Shown: positions 24,711-33,427 of the stretch, one piece after another
Numbering within the stretch: position 1 is the stretch's first letter
Layout: every line of letters begins with the position of its first letter
Source: Celerinatantimonas sp046054165
GTDB lineage: Bacteria; Pseudomonadota; Gammaproteobacteria; Enterobacterales; Celerinatantimonadaceae
Direction of reading: 5' to 3'
DNA: 64,000 nucleotides
NCBI RefSeq assembly: GCF_046054165.1
Contig: NZ_JBFNXK010000004.1
Coordinates: 211,024 to 275,023 of the forward strand
The notes under the pieces: model-generated
The model's input: only the letters and a program-made list of their open reading frames with translations
What the model was told of the DNA's origin: nothing
Database searches by the model: none
Made by a program: the position numbers and the translations under genes

Positions 24711-26168
24711 CTAGAACGGTAGGCCCGGAGAGAAGTGCTCCGGTAATTCAACTTGAGTAGACTGCATCGAAGCCACAGGATAAGCACTATAATCAGCCGC
24801 ATAATAGGCACTGGCTCGATGGTTTCCGGAATCACCAATCCCGCCGAAAGGCGCGGCACTTGAGGCTCCGGTAATCGCTTTATTCCAGTTCACGATACCT
24901 GCTCGGCTCCGCTGATAAAAATCATCCCAACGTTGGGCATCGTCACTCAGCAATCCCGCCGATAAGCCATATCGTGTATTATTCGCAATCGCGATAGCCT
25001 GATCCCAAACCTGATACCGAATCACTTGCAATAAAGGCCCGAATAACTCTTCATCGGGAATATCCTGAACCCCTGTGACATCAATAATGCCAGGTGTCAC
25101 CAATCCTTTATTCGGATCCAGTTGTTTTAAAGTCAGTAATGATCGCGCCCCTTTCGCAACGAGTTGCTGCTGAGCTTGAACCATTTTAGAAGCAGCAGTC
25201 GCCGAGATCATCGCCCCCATAAATGGCTGTTCAGGCGCATCATATTCTCCTACGGCTATCTGTGCCGTTACATCAAGCAATCGCTCCAGAATGGCCTCAC
25301 CCTGTGCAGACAACGGTAAAATCAACCTTCTGGCACAAGTACAACGCTGTCCGGAAGAAATAAATGCAGATTGCACGATCGTATGCACCGCCGCTTCAAT
25401 ATTCTCAACCTGATCCACTACCAGCGGATTATTTCCTCCCATTTCCAGGGCTAGAATTTTTCCAGGATGGGCTGCAAACTGTTGATGTAACAGTTTTCCG
25501 GTCGCAGAACTCCCTGTGAAAAATAAACCATCTAAATCAGCGTGCGCCGATAATGCTTTACCGGTATCGATTTCGCCCTGTACCAGATTTAAAACACCAT
25601 CGGGAAGCCCTGCTCGCTGCCATAACTGAACAGTCGACTCAGCGACTGCGGGAGTCAGTTCTGAAGGTTTAAATACCACAGCATTGCCAGCTAACAACGC
25701 CGGCACAATATGTCCGTTCGGTAAATGTCCAGGAAAATTATAAGGACCAAAAACGGCCACCACGCCATGCGGTTTGTGACGTAAAACCGCCGTTCCGGCT
25801 GCCGTATCCTGCGTCTTTTCACCAGTTCGTTCTCGGTAGGCTTGCTCAGAAATGGCGACTTTCCCAACCATTGCCGCCACTTCGGTTCGGGTCTCCCACA
25901 ACGGTTTTCCGGTTTCCTGAGCAATTAATAATGCCAGCGATTCTTTATTCTCAAGCAAGAGTTCCGCAAATTGTTTCACAATGGCTAAACGTTCATCAAA
26001 GCCCCGTTGCCACCATTTAAACTGGACTTGTCGGGCCGCTTTTACCGCCTGTCCGACCTGCTCAACTGTCGCCGAATGACCTTCCCAAATCACTTGGTTT
26101 TTTGCCGGATCAATCGATTGGAACAAATGCCCCTGCCCCTCAAGCCAATGACCGCCGATAAACTGCAT
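24711..26168 (-). CDS. astD: N-succinylglutamate 5-semialdehyde dehydrogenase
   Basis: Fourth step of the arginine succinyltransferase (AST) pathway: NAD-dependent oxidation of succinylglutamate semialdehyde. The 485-residue length matches AstD. Visible are the NAD-binding motif GLFFTGSSATGKLLHQ, the glutamate in ALEMGGNNPLVV, catalytic Cys in SSGQRCTCARRL and the AstD-like start MQFIGGHWLEGQGHLFQSI. The ribosome site AAGGAG is strong. It is third in an astC-astA-astD unit, 30 bases after astA. astB and astE are not in this window. Confidence 0.96.
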   Translation of the reverse strand: MQFIGGHWLEGQGHLFQSIDPAKNQVIWEGHSATVEQVGQAVKAARQVQFKWWQRGFDERLAIVKQFAELLLENKESLALLIAQETGKPLWETRTEVAAMVGKVAISEQAYRERTGEKTQDTAAGTAVLRHKPHGVVAVFGPYNFPGHLPNGHIVPALLAGNAVVFKPSELTPAVAESTVQLWQRAGLPDGVLNLVQGEIDTGKALSAHADLDGLFFTGSSATGKLLHQQFAAHPGKILALEMGGNNPLVVDQVENIEAAVHTIVQSAFISSGQRCTCARRLILPLSAQGEAILERLLDVTAQIAVGEYDAPEQPFMGAMISATAASKMVQAQQQLVAKGARSLLTLKQLDPNKGLVTPGIIDVTGVQDIPDEELFGPLLQVIRYQVWDQAIAIANNTRYGLSAGLLSDDAQRWDDFYQRSRAGIVNWNKAITGASSAAPFGGIGDSGNHRASAYYAADYSAYPVASMQSTQVELPEHFSPGLPF

Positions 26169-26198
26169 AATAACTCCTTAATCGAGATGACGGCCGAC

Positions 26199-27218
26199 TT
26201 AACGTAAGGCCACCAGACGGATCGCATCACCATCAGAAACTTTTAATACCTTCGCGGTATCACTACTGAGGGTTACTTCTGAGCGATTCTTATTGATATT
26301 CACTTTAGCAACACATGCTCTAAAGTGATTAATGCGGCAGTTACTAATTAACTTTTCTTCGCCCCCGATCACATCACCAATCACCACCGATAACTGCTGA
26401 CTTTCCCGGATACTCCGAATATTTTCTAATGAACATTCAATCGTCGGACCCGCATCAAAAATATCGACATACCCTCGATTACTAAAGCCTTCACGTTCAA
26501 GTAACTTTAATGCTGGCACCGTTTTTTCATGCACCTGACCAATAACCGCCTGAGCTTCAGCCGATAACAAATTGACATAAATTGGGTGCTTAGGCATGAG
26601 TTCGGCAATAAATTCTTTACGGCCAACCCCGGTTAAATAATCGGCAGTTGGGAAATCAACACTGAAAAAGTGTTCTTCAAGCCACTTCCAAAATGGAGAA
26701 CGCCCTTGTAGATCCGAAACACCTCGCATTTCTGCAATCACCAGTCGGTGAAATAACTGTGGAGCCTGAGCCATCAATAAAAAACGGCACTTCGATAACA
26801 GCCGCCCGTTATTTCCATGCCGGTGAGATTCTTTCAAGAACAGCGTACACAGTTCCGTGACCCCGGTATAATCATTGCTCAACGTCAGTGTCTCAACAAT
26901 GTTATACACATTCAGACTCCGTGAAGCATGGACAACTTTCCCTAAATGATACGTGTAAAAAGGGCTGCTCAACCCCACAGCCGCTTCGATTGCTGTCGTG
27001 CCAACGACCTCTCCGGTCTCACTATCCTCAGCCACCATCAGATAATAATTATCAGGATGATGGACTCGATCATGAGTGAATGATTGCAACGAATGACTAA
27101 TTTTTTCATGCAATAAAGGCTCATCAATCGGTAACGAAGTAAATCCGATCCCCGATTCATCCGCCATAGCCAACAGTGCTGGAAAATCACTTTCCCGGAT
27201 TGGACGAACGACTAGCAT
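26199..27218 (-). CDS. astA: Arginine N-succinyltransferase
   Basis: First step of the AST pathway: transfer of succinyl from succinyl-CoA to the alpha-amino group of arginine. A 339-residue protein of the AstA family with the expected opening (MLVVRPIRESDFPALLAMADESGIGFTSLP), the middle segment LCTLFLKESHRHGNNGRLLSKCRFLLMA and RGYVDIFDAGPTIECSLENIRSIRES near the C-terminus. It sits 16 bases after astC and 30 before astD, so it is in one operon under the ARG boxes upstream. Confidence 0.96.
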   Translation of the reverse strand: MLVVRPIRESDFPALLAMADESGIGFTSLPIDEPLLHEKISHSLQSFTHDRVHHPDNYYLMVAEDSETGEVVGTTAIEAAVGLSSPFYTYHLGKVVHASRSLNVYNIVETLTLSNDYTGVTELCTLFLKESHRHGNNGRLLSKCRFLLMAQAPQLFHRLVIAEMRGVSDLQGRSPFWKWLEEHFFSVDFPTADYLTGVGRKEFIAELMPKHPIYVNLLSAEAQAVIGQVHEKTVPALKLLEREGFSNRGYVDIFDAGPTIECSLENIRSIRESQQLSVVIGDVIGGEEKLISNCRINHFRACVAKVNINKNRSEVTLSSDTAKVLKVSDGDAIRLVALR

Positions 27219-27234
27219 ATAATTTCCTTAAATA

Positions 27235-28452
27235 TTAATCTGCAGCTATCATGGCCACAGCTTGCTCGAACCGAGCTAAACCTTCTTCGACATCCTCCCG
27301 GGGGATAATCAGCGACGGTGCAAATCGAATCACATTCGCGCCAGCCACCAGCACCATCACGCCGGTTTCAATGCCAGCCGCTAAAAATTCCCGAGCCCGA
27401 CCTTCATATTTTGAATTAAGCGCAGCGCCCAGCAATAATCCTTTACCCCGGATTTCATCAAAGACATGGTATTTATCATTAATTTTAGCCAAACCTTCGC
27501 GAAACCACCGCTCTCTGGTTTTAACGCCATCCAAAACTTCTGTCGTATTAATCAAATCAACGACAGTTCCGGCAATCGCACAGGCCAGAGGATTGCCCCC
27601 ATAAGTGCTCCCATGAGTACCCGGTTTAAAATGTTGGGCAATCTCGTTAGTCGTCAGCATCGCAGCAATCGGGATCCCTCCACCTAATGATTTAGCTGAA
27701 CTGAGAATATCTGGAGTCACGCCCAGTCCCATATAGGCATACAGTTCACCCGTCCGCCCCATCCCGGTCTGAACTTCATCAAAAATGAGCAGTGCATGAT
27801 GTTGTGTACACAGTTCCCGAACCGTTTTGATAAATTCAGGTGTTGGTGGAACAATCCCTCCTTCACCTTGTAGAGGTTCAATCATGACCGCACAAGTATC
27901 GTCATCGATCGTCGCTTTAAAGGTTTCAATATCATTATAAGGGATATGCGTAATCGCACCGGGTTTAGGTCCGAATCCATCCGAATAAGCGCTTTGCCCA
28001 CCGACGGTTACCGTGAAGAAAGTTCGACCATGAAATCCCTGATTGAAGGCGATAATTTTATTTTTCTGTTCACCAAATGTATCAAATGCATAACGACGTG
28101 CCAGTTTCAGACAGGCTTCGTTGGCTTCTCCACCGGAATTTGCAAAGAAAACTTTATCGGCAAACGTGCTATCGACTAACTTTTTCGCCAATCGCAAGGC
28201 CGGTTCATTCGTCACAACGTTACTCAAATGCCAAACTTTATTGCCCTGTTCTGTGAGCGTTTTCACTAATGCCGGATGACAATGACCAAGCGCACTAACG
28301 GCAATTCCTCCTGCGAAATCAACGTATTCGTGATCATCCTGATCCCATACTCGGGAGCCCTGCCCCCGAACAGGTATCATAGCGGGAGGGTTATAGGTTG
28401 GAACCATCACCTCATCAAATAAAGCCCGATTAACCTCGATAGACTCAGTCAT
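27235..28452 (-). CDS. astC: Acetylornithine/succinylornithine aminotransferase
   Basis: Class-III PLP aminotransferase of 405 residues, usable in arginine synthesis (ArgD) and in breakdown (AstC). Motifs are FANSGGEANEACLKLARRYA, GFHGRTFFTVTVGGQ, LIFDEVQTGMGRTG, the PLP lysine in SSAKSLGGGIPIAAML and HGSTYGGNPLACA. The start ATG at 28452 has AAGGAG eight bases upstream; the frame to 28500 is a longer reading. Its place directly before astA and astD and behind ARG boxes favours catabolic use; its place by pabA is the E. coli argD setting, so a dual-role enzyme is likely. Confidence 0.94.
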   Translation of the reverse strand: MTESIEVNRALFDEVMVPTYNPPAMIPVRGQGSRVWDQDDHEYVDFAGGIAVSALGHCHPALVKTLTEQGNKVWHLSNVVTNEPALRLAKKLVDSTFADKVFFANSGGEANEACLKLARRYAFDTFGEQKNKIIAFNQGFHGRTFFTVTVGGQSAYSDGFGPKPGAITHIPYNDIETFKATIDDDTCAVMIEPLQGEGGIVPPTPEFIKTVRELCTQHHALLIFDEVQTGMGRTGELYAYMGLGVTPDILSSAKSLGGGIPIAAMLTTNEIAQHFKPGTHGSTYGGNPLACAIAGTVVDLINTTEVLDGVKTRERWFREGLAKINDKYHVFDEIRGKGLLLGAALNSKYEGRAREFLAAGIETGVMVLVAGANVIRFAPSLIIPREDVEEGLARFEQAVAMIAAD

Positions 28453-28588
28453 TATTATCTCCTTTAATACCGACGATCCTGCCATCAGATGCATCCTCAA
28501 GGTAAACCATCGGAAACAGAATCTGGATTATTCCAAAAAGAATTTAGTTTGTCTTTGGGACAAAATCCCCATCAAACCAAGAAAAATT

Positions 28589-28627
28589 GATGAATAGTCA
28601 TTCTACTTGCATAGATCTCCTATCACA
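28589..28627 (-). promoter_or_regulatory. Putative ArgR (ARG box) pair upstream of astC
   Basis: TGAAT-AGTC-ATTCT (28591-28604) fits the ARG-box core TGAAT-N4-ATTCA with one mismatch. After three bases of spacing the weaker TAGAT-CTCC-TATCA continues (to 28627), the classical two-box arrangement. It lies 137-175 bases upstream of astC. Confidence 0.55.
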
Positions 28628-28667
28628 TCATATATACAAAAGATTATTCCCTTATAAATTACATCTA

Positions 28668-28685
28668 AATGAATAAATATTCACA
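28668..28685 (-). promoter_or_regulatory. Strong single ARG box between pabA and astC
   Basis: TGAATAAATATTCA (28670-28683) is a perfect ARG-box core. It lies about 220 bases upstream of astC and 45 bases past the pabA stop. Together with the pair at 28589-28627 it suggests arginine-responsive control of astC-astA-astD. Confidence 0.65.
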
Positions 28686-28729
28686 TATTATTCATTCCAA
28701 ACCTTACTATTTATTTCTTGTATAAAGGC

Positions 28730-29323
28730 TTAATCGTTCGATTTATTCGTCTTTAAGAAGTTATCGAGCAGCATCAGACCCGACTCAGTGAGGATACTTT
28801 CTGGATGAAATTGCACCCCTTCGATGGGGAGCGTCCGATGTTTTAGCCCCATGATCAAGGGCTGAGCTTCCAATTCATCATGGCACCAAGCGGTCACTTC
28901 CAGACAATCAGGGACAGAAAGAGGATCAACCATCAGAGAATGATAACGGGTGACTTCGAGAGGATCGGGTAGATGTGCAAACACACCTTGTTGATGGTGG
29001 CTCACCAAGCTAGTTTTACCATGCATGACCTGAGGTGCATGAATAATGTGCCCCCCAAAATATTCTGCAATACACTGATGCCCTAAACAAACACCAAGGA
29101 TCGGAATACGCCCAGCAAAGTGATCAATCACAGCCATGGATATTCCAGCCTGCTTGGGCGCTTTCGGCCCGGGAGAAATCACCAGATAATTAGGTGCTCG
29201 CTGCTCGATTTCTTCAAGTGAAATCGCATCATGTCGATGCACCTCAACAATTTCACCAAGCTGGCTAAAATATTGATATAAATTGTAAGTAAACGAATCG
29301 TAGTTATCGATGATTAGCAGCAC
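28730..29323 (-). CDS. pabA: Aminodeoxychorismate/anthranilate synthase glutamine amidotransferase
   Basis: Class-I glutamine amidotransferase of 197 residues that supplies ammonia to PabB (folate) and possibly TrpE. The catalytic triad is clear: Cys in ILGVCLGHQC, His and Glu in GVQFHPESILTE. PabA-like HGKTSLVSHH and TRYHSLMVDPLS are present. The start is GTG at 29323, preceded by AGGA at about eight bases; no ATG is available nearby. In E. coli pabA also neighbours argD. It seems to be its own unit ahead of the AST operon. Confidence 0.95.
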   Translation of the reverse strand: MLLIIDNYDSFTYNLYQYFSQLGEIVEVHRHDAISLEEIEQRAPNYLVISPGPKAPKQAGISMAVIDHFAGRIPILGVCLGHQCIAEYFGGHIIHAPQVMHGKTSLVSHHQQGVFAHLPDPLEVTRYHSLMVDPLSVPDCLEVTAWCHDELEAQPLIMGLKHRTLPIEGVQFHPESILTESGLMLLDNFLKTNKSND

Positions 29324-29547
29324 TGCATTTCCTGCCTGACAAGATCATACCCATGAAGGGGAGCCCCTTCTATATCATAGAGAACCACTTTACCCCGTTT
29401 GTAAAAAACTGTCATGTCATGCACGGCGATTGATCGCTGACATCCACGCCAGCGATCAACCCTTTGATCATAACGTCAATGGATTGCATGTTCAGATAAC
29501 CCTTACCATTCTCTGAACAATCAAACACCTGCATCTGATCATCCCTG

Positions 29548-30657
29548 TTACAGGGTATTATAAGTTCGAGTCACTTTGGCTAGATAATTTCGGGTCTCAT
29601 TGTACGGTAAATTCTGCTCCAAATGCTGATAAACCTGCTCAGGAGTCATTTGGTTTATCCGATTAAATGCCGACGATAATTTTGTAGACCCATTTGGATT
29701 AAAAGCACGGGCAACATTGCCGGCCCCCGTATTATACGCGGCAATCGTACAGTACATCCGGCTCCGGGGATCTTTAATCTTAGCCAGGTAACGACTATTC
29801 AAAATATGCAGGTACCCGCCACCGTAACGCATATTCACCGGGCCGACAAACAGCTGCTCTTTTGTTGGTTTCTGATTCTGATGATATAACGTCTGATTTA
29901 CATCGAGCCCAGCCGACCCTGGAACCACTTGCATTAAACCAAAAGCAGGAATCGGAGACTGTGCCATTGGGTTAAATGCCGACTCTTCTTTCATAATACT
30001 CACAATCAACTTTGGATCTAACTGATATTGATCCGCAATCTGCTGTGCCTGAGCCATATAGGGTTTAGCCCGCTGCCATGTCGAATTCTTCGGCAAAGGG
30101 ATCACCAGTTGATGAATCACCTGATTGGAACGGGTTTTGATCGTGCGCTGCTGAACATCTGAAGTTGATAACGCTTTTCCTTGTTCCTGCCCAACCAAAG
30201 AGGCTAATAAACTTTCTGATCCGGATTGAGTTTCAGGAACCTTGGACTTATCAGCATCATCGGACTTCAGCAAGGGATCCGTTTGTATCGTCTGTTTCAC
30301 GGTTTTCTGAGAAAGAGAGTCAATCACTTGCTGTGCAGTGGGTAATTTTTCACCTTCCAGCGCTTCAACTCGAATTTCATTTTTCCCATAATCGAGAACC
30401 GTTTTAACACCGAGCTGTTTTGCATACTGAACATATTTTTGCTTATCAGGCAACTCCGTATATTCATGCCAGCGCGCCTCAAGCTGCTGTTTAAACTGCT
30501 GATACCGCTGCTTATACGTTAATTTATAAGTCTGATACTGCTGTTGTTGTTGCTCAAGCCAATGCTGATAGGCATCTTGCGTCTGCGCCAGAGCTTCATG
30601 AGAACAGGAAAACGCTATCAGCGTTAAAGGAACAAGAATATAGGTCCATTTCTGCAT
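29548..30657 (-). CDS. MltC-like membrane-bound lytic transglycosylase
   Basis: Peptidoglycan lytic transglycosylase of about 369 residues. An N-terminal signal (MQKWTYILVPLTLIAFSCSHEALAQ) is followed by a Gln-rich helical region and a DUF3393-like part (LGVKTVLDYGKNEIRVEAL). The SLT domain has the catalytic Glu in SIMKEESAFNP, then AFGLMQVVPGSAG and CTIAAYNTGAGNVARAF. The domain plan matches MltC. Whether it is a lipoprotein is unclear, because FSCS is a poor lipobox. The start at 30657 lacks a clear ribosome site and follows a terminator hairpin by eight bases; ATG at 30723 is an alternative. It follows three lipoprotein genes on the same strand. Confidence 0.85.
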   Translation of the reverse strand: MQKWTYILVPLTLIAFSCSHEALAQTQDAYQHWLEQQQQQYQTYKLTYKQRYQQFKQQLEARWHEYTELPDKQKYVQYAKQLGVKTVLDYGKNEIRVEALEGEKLPTAQQVIDSLSQKTVKQTIQTDPLLKSDDADKSKVPETQSGSESLLASLVGQEQGKALSTSDVQQRTIKTRSNQVIHQLVIPLPKNSTWQRAKPYMAQAQQIADQYQLDPKLIVSIMKEESAFNPMAQSPIPAFGLMQVVPGSAGLDVNQTLYHQNQKPTKEQLFVGPVNMRYGGGYLHILNSRYLAKIKDPRSRMYCTIAAYNTGAGNVARAFNPNGSTKLSSAFNRINQMTPEQVYQHLEQNLPYNETRNYLAKVTRTYNTL

Positions 30658-30661
30658 AATT

Positions 30662-30681
30662 AAAAAGGGCCCGCAGGCCCT
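30662..30681 (-). terminator. Terminator-like hairpin just before the MltC-like gene
   Basis: AGGGCC (30666-30671) and GGCCCT (30676-30681) form a stem with a CGCA loop, followed on the minus strand by TTTTTA. It lies five bases after the LPP20-type gene and eight before the MltC-like start, so it can act as a terminator or attenuator inside the cluster. Confidence 0.75.
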
Positions 30682-30685
30682 CTCA

Positions 30686-31303
30686 CTAGTTGAGTTGTTG
30701 ACGCACTTTATCCAGTGATTCATCAGCCTGAGCTTTTAGAAACTGTTGATAAAGTTCCGGAGAATCTTTTTTGGTTAATGCATTATTGACTAACTGATTC
30801 ACATTTGCATCGTAGTGCTGCTTGTCCATGCCCACCAGCACATACATTCCACCACTCGGACTTATCTGGGTTCGATAGATTTTAGAATTTTCCAACGTCA
30901 TTGCAGATAACGATTTTTGGATCCGTTCTACATTGTCACGGCTATTCAACGCTGATGTTGATACTGCATCTTTACCGGTAACTTGCTGATCGGATTTATT
31001 GTCGGTCGTCAATCGTTGCAAACGCCCCTGGATCAGTTGAGAGAACTGAGCGGCCAAACGATTTCTCGCTTCAGTCGCGGCCACATCGGTCATCATCCCG
31101 GGACCACTTAATAATTTCCGGGAATACCCTACCGCCTGCAACTCAAGTCCTTTCACAGGCTGTTCGCACACCCATCCCGGAGCAGAGTGTGAAGGTGCAT
31201 CAGGATAATCACATTCACTATAATCCAGGGTTGTTTTCTGGCTACAACCGGTGATAACTAATACACCGGCTGAGATAAGAAGAGCGGATAACCTCGTTTT
31301 CAT
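30686..31303 (-). CDS. LPP20-family lipoprotein (third of cluster)
   Basis: A 205-residue lipoprotein. The signal peptide ends with the lipobox VITGC (Cys20), and the mature protein has LPP20-type features: GYSRKLLSGPGMMTDVAATEARNRLAAQFSQL, then a section ending in YVLVGMDKQHYD. LPP20 proteins occur as outer-membrane lipoproteins and include Vibrio FlgP. It lies 111 bases after the 350-residue lipoprotein and directly before a terminator hairpin. Its two relatives in the same cluster suggest a shared envelope complex. Function is unknown. Confidence 0.85.
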   Translation of the reverse strand: MKTRLSALLISAGVLVITGCSQKTTLDYSECDYPDAPSHSAPGWVCEQPVKGLELQAVGYSRKLLSGPGMMTDVAATEARNRLAAQFSQLIQGRLQRLTTDNKSDQQVTGKDAVSTSALNSRDNVERIQKSLSAMTLENSKIYRTQISPSGGMYVLVGMDKQHYDANVNQLVNNALTKKDSPELYQQFLKAQADESLDKVRQQLN

Positions 31304-31414
31304 TCGTCTACTCCAAGAGCTGTCATTAAATATACTTAGTTCATAATATCGCTAACTAAAACTTAAATACATCAATACTATTTTTGATCGACAATTTTTA
31401 CCTGTTTTTACAGT

Positions 31415-32467
31415 TTATTGCGCTAATAATGATGAGAGCGACATACAATGACCCAATATTTCAAATTCACCATTTAGACATTTACCATGATCCAACTGAA
31501 TCACATCACCAAATGTAATTTTCTGAATGAGCTTCTTATCCGTTACGTCGACATAAGAACCAGTATCATCGATCATTGAGGTCATGACCCCGGAACCGAT
31601 CAAGACTTTTTCAGTTCGGGTTTGCTGTGTATATTCATTATAATTTTTCTCAATTCTATAAATATTAACTTTCAGTTTTGCTCTGGCGCCTTGAATTTTA
31701 TTCATCGTCGTCCGGAATAATGAATCATCCCCATCAATTTTGTCTCTACGTCCGATAATATAAGCAGGGGGTGTTATATCGTTCAACGTAACCTTAACCC
31801 CCCGTAAAATCGCATCTTTCACAGCTCCACTTTCCAATGATCTTTTTAGGCTGGTATTCGGTGCGCAATTTGAATAACGAGTTTCCGTCGAACGAGAGAC
31901 ACGTCCATTAAAAGTATAGGTATTAATTAATTCCATCGATGGAATACGATAAGCTCGAATACTCATTGAAGCATCGCCACTGTACTGGCACTTGGCCGGA
32001 ATTACGATGACGTTCCCTTTTTTGTCTTTGTAGACCCGCCGTTCAACAAACTGCCCATTACTATTGAGTGTGACTAACCGAGGCATCATGGCGATGTCTG
32101 CAATATGAGGCCCAGAGCCGTCATAAATCCCTTTTTTCTCCGCAGCAACCAGTTCTGGTTTCAGCTTACTGGCTAATTTCCTATCCAGAATGGTGTTCCC
32201 GGAATCCATAAGTTGTTGGGTCAATTCATCATAAGCCTGGGTCGTATAACGATGTTGGGTGGCTCTATCGGCTACATCAAATGGCGTAACCACGATTTTT
32301 TGTCCTTTAGATTTCATTTGTGCTTGTAACTGCTCGGGAGTAGGTGCGGTGCCTGAACCGGCCGGCAGATCAACCTTTCGATACCCATCTGTTGTAATAG
32401 GTAGTTGCGCACATCCAGCTAATACACCCACCACCCCGGCAATGGCCAGTAATTTTATATTTTTCAT
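31415..32467 (-). CDS. Lipoprotein of unknown function (CsgG-like in outline)
   Basis: A 350-residue lipoprotein with lipobox GVLAGC (Cys19). The mature N-terminal half has a KIVVTPFDVADRAT strand-helix opening, a middle part QLMDSGNTILDRKLASKLKPELVAAEKK and DIAMMPRLVTLNSNG, recalling the plan of CsgG/TolB-N-like outer-membrane assembly lipoproteins. I could not assign it to a family confidently. It is placed between two LPP20-type lipoproteins on one strand (9 bases after the first), with a short conserved-looking C-terminus (GEFEILGHCMSLSS) containing paired cysteines. Confidence 0.7.
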   Translation of the reverse strand: MKNIKLLAIAGVVGVLAGCAQLPITTDGYRKVDLPAGSGTAPTPEQLQAQMKSKGQKIVVTPFDVADRATQHRYTTQAYDELTQQLMDSGNTILDRKLASKLKPELVAAEKKGIYDGSGPHIADIAMMPRLVTLNSNGQFVERRVYKDKKGNVIVIPAKCQYSGDASMSIRAYRIPSMELINTYTFNGRVSRSTETRYSNCAPNTSLKRSLESGAVKDAILRGVKVTLNDITPPAYIIGRRDKIDGDDSLFRTTMNKIQGARAKLKVNIYRIEKNYNEYTQQTRTEKVLIGSGVMTSMIDDTGSYVDVTDKKLIQKITFGDVIQLDHGKCLNGEFEILGHCMSLSSLLAQ

Positions 32468-32476
32468 CCTACAATC

Positions 32477-33427
32477 CTAATCCTGATCTAAACCGAAACT
32501 TTTCCATAATCCATGTTTTTGAATATATTCAGCCGCTTTAGCTGAAGCTGCCTTATAAGCAAAAGAGGTGTTGGTTATCGATGAGCCCTGCACAATCCAA
32601 TGTTGCTGACTCACCAACCCATGGGCGTCTTTTAGTTCCCCATAAAATTCAAGCGTTGCAACCTGCTGATCAAATATTTTCTGATAATCAACTTTGGTAT
32701 GATAGGAGAGCTTAAGATCACATGATGAACAACGAACAACTCGCAATTCCTGTTGATTTAAGAGATCGGTAACCTGTTGACTAATCGCTGAATTATCACC
32801 ATCGACCCCAACCTGAATGGGCGTTTGTCGGATCAGTTGTTGCAAATCAGTCCACAAATTCGAAGTAGACTTACGATTCAATAATGCACCTAGCTGCAAC
32901 GCTAATACATCGGCCTGTTGAGCAACCGGTAGCGTAGCCCGGGCATTCATCCACCAAGCGAATAATGACTGTGCTGCTTCTCGCTGACGAGCCTGCGTTA
33001 CTTTTTGCGAGAGTTCCTGATACTGGTTGCGCCAAGCTTGTGCTAATGCTTGTCTATCCAAACGAATCAGGACCCGTGTGATATGTGCTGAAGAATCAAC
33101 GACTCGTTCTTGAATTTGGAAATGACTGAGATCAGTATTTTGAATCGATGAACGGATATTGCGCTCTGCATACTGCGCATAGTAGGTATTCGTTTCGGTG
33201 GTTTTCACCGATAGTTGTGAAGAGACTCTGGTTTTTAATTTTCCGGCAATATAAGTTAATGCCTGCTGCTGGGCAATATCTGCATTAGCGCCTTCCCCTA
33301 CACCATACATCCACTGCTCTGAATCAACGGGCGTATGCGTCCACCAATCAGGAATCTTGGCCGAAAACAGGGAAGAACATCCAGAAAGTACGACACAAAA
33401 ACATAATGTAATAACGCTTCTCATCAC
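32477..33427 (-). CDS. LPP20-family lipoprotein (first of cluster)
   Basis: A 316-residue lipoprotein with lipobox VLSGC (Cys17). After it come IPDWWTHTPVDSEQWMYGVGEGANADIAQQQALTYIAGKL, the LPP20 hallmark (P-x-W near the N-terminus, then GxGxxxxxxxAxxxAL), and a helical region rich in Gln. The C-terminal part has a CSSCDLKL dithiol. It starts the lipoprotein cluster; the second gene follows nine bases downstream. Upstream lies a long AT-rich intergenic stretch. Confidence 0.82.
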   Translation of the reverse strand: MMRSVITLCFCVVLSGCSSLFSAKIPDWWTHTPVDSEQWMYGVGEGANADIAQQQALTYIAGKLKTRVSSQLSVKTTETNTYYAQYAERNIRSSIQNTDLSHFQIQERVVDSSAHITRVLIRLDRQALAQAWRNQYQELSQKVTQARQREAAQSLFAWWMNARATLPVAQQADVLALQLGALLNRKSTSNLWTDLQQLIRQTPIQVGVDGDNSAISQQVTDLLNQQELRVVRCSSCDLKLSYHTKVDYQKIFDQQVATLEFYGELKDAHGLVSQQHWIVQGSSITNTSFAYKAASAKAAEYIQKHGLWKSFGLDQD

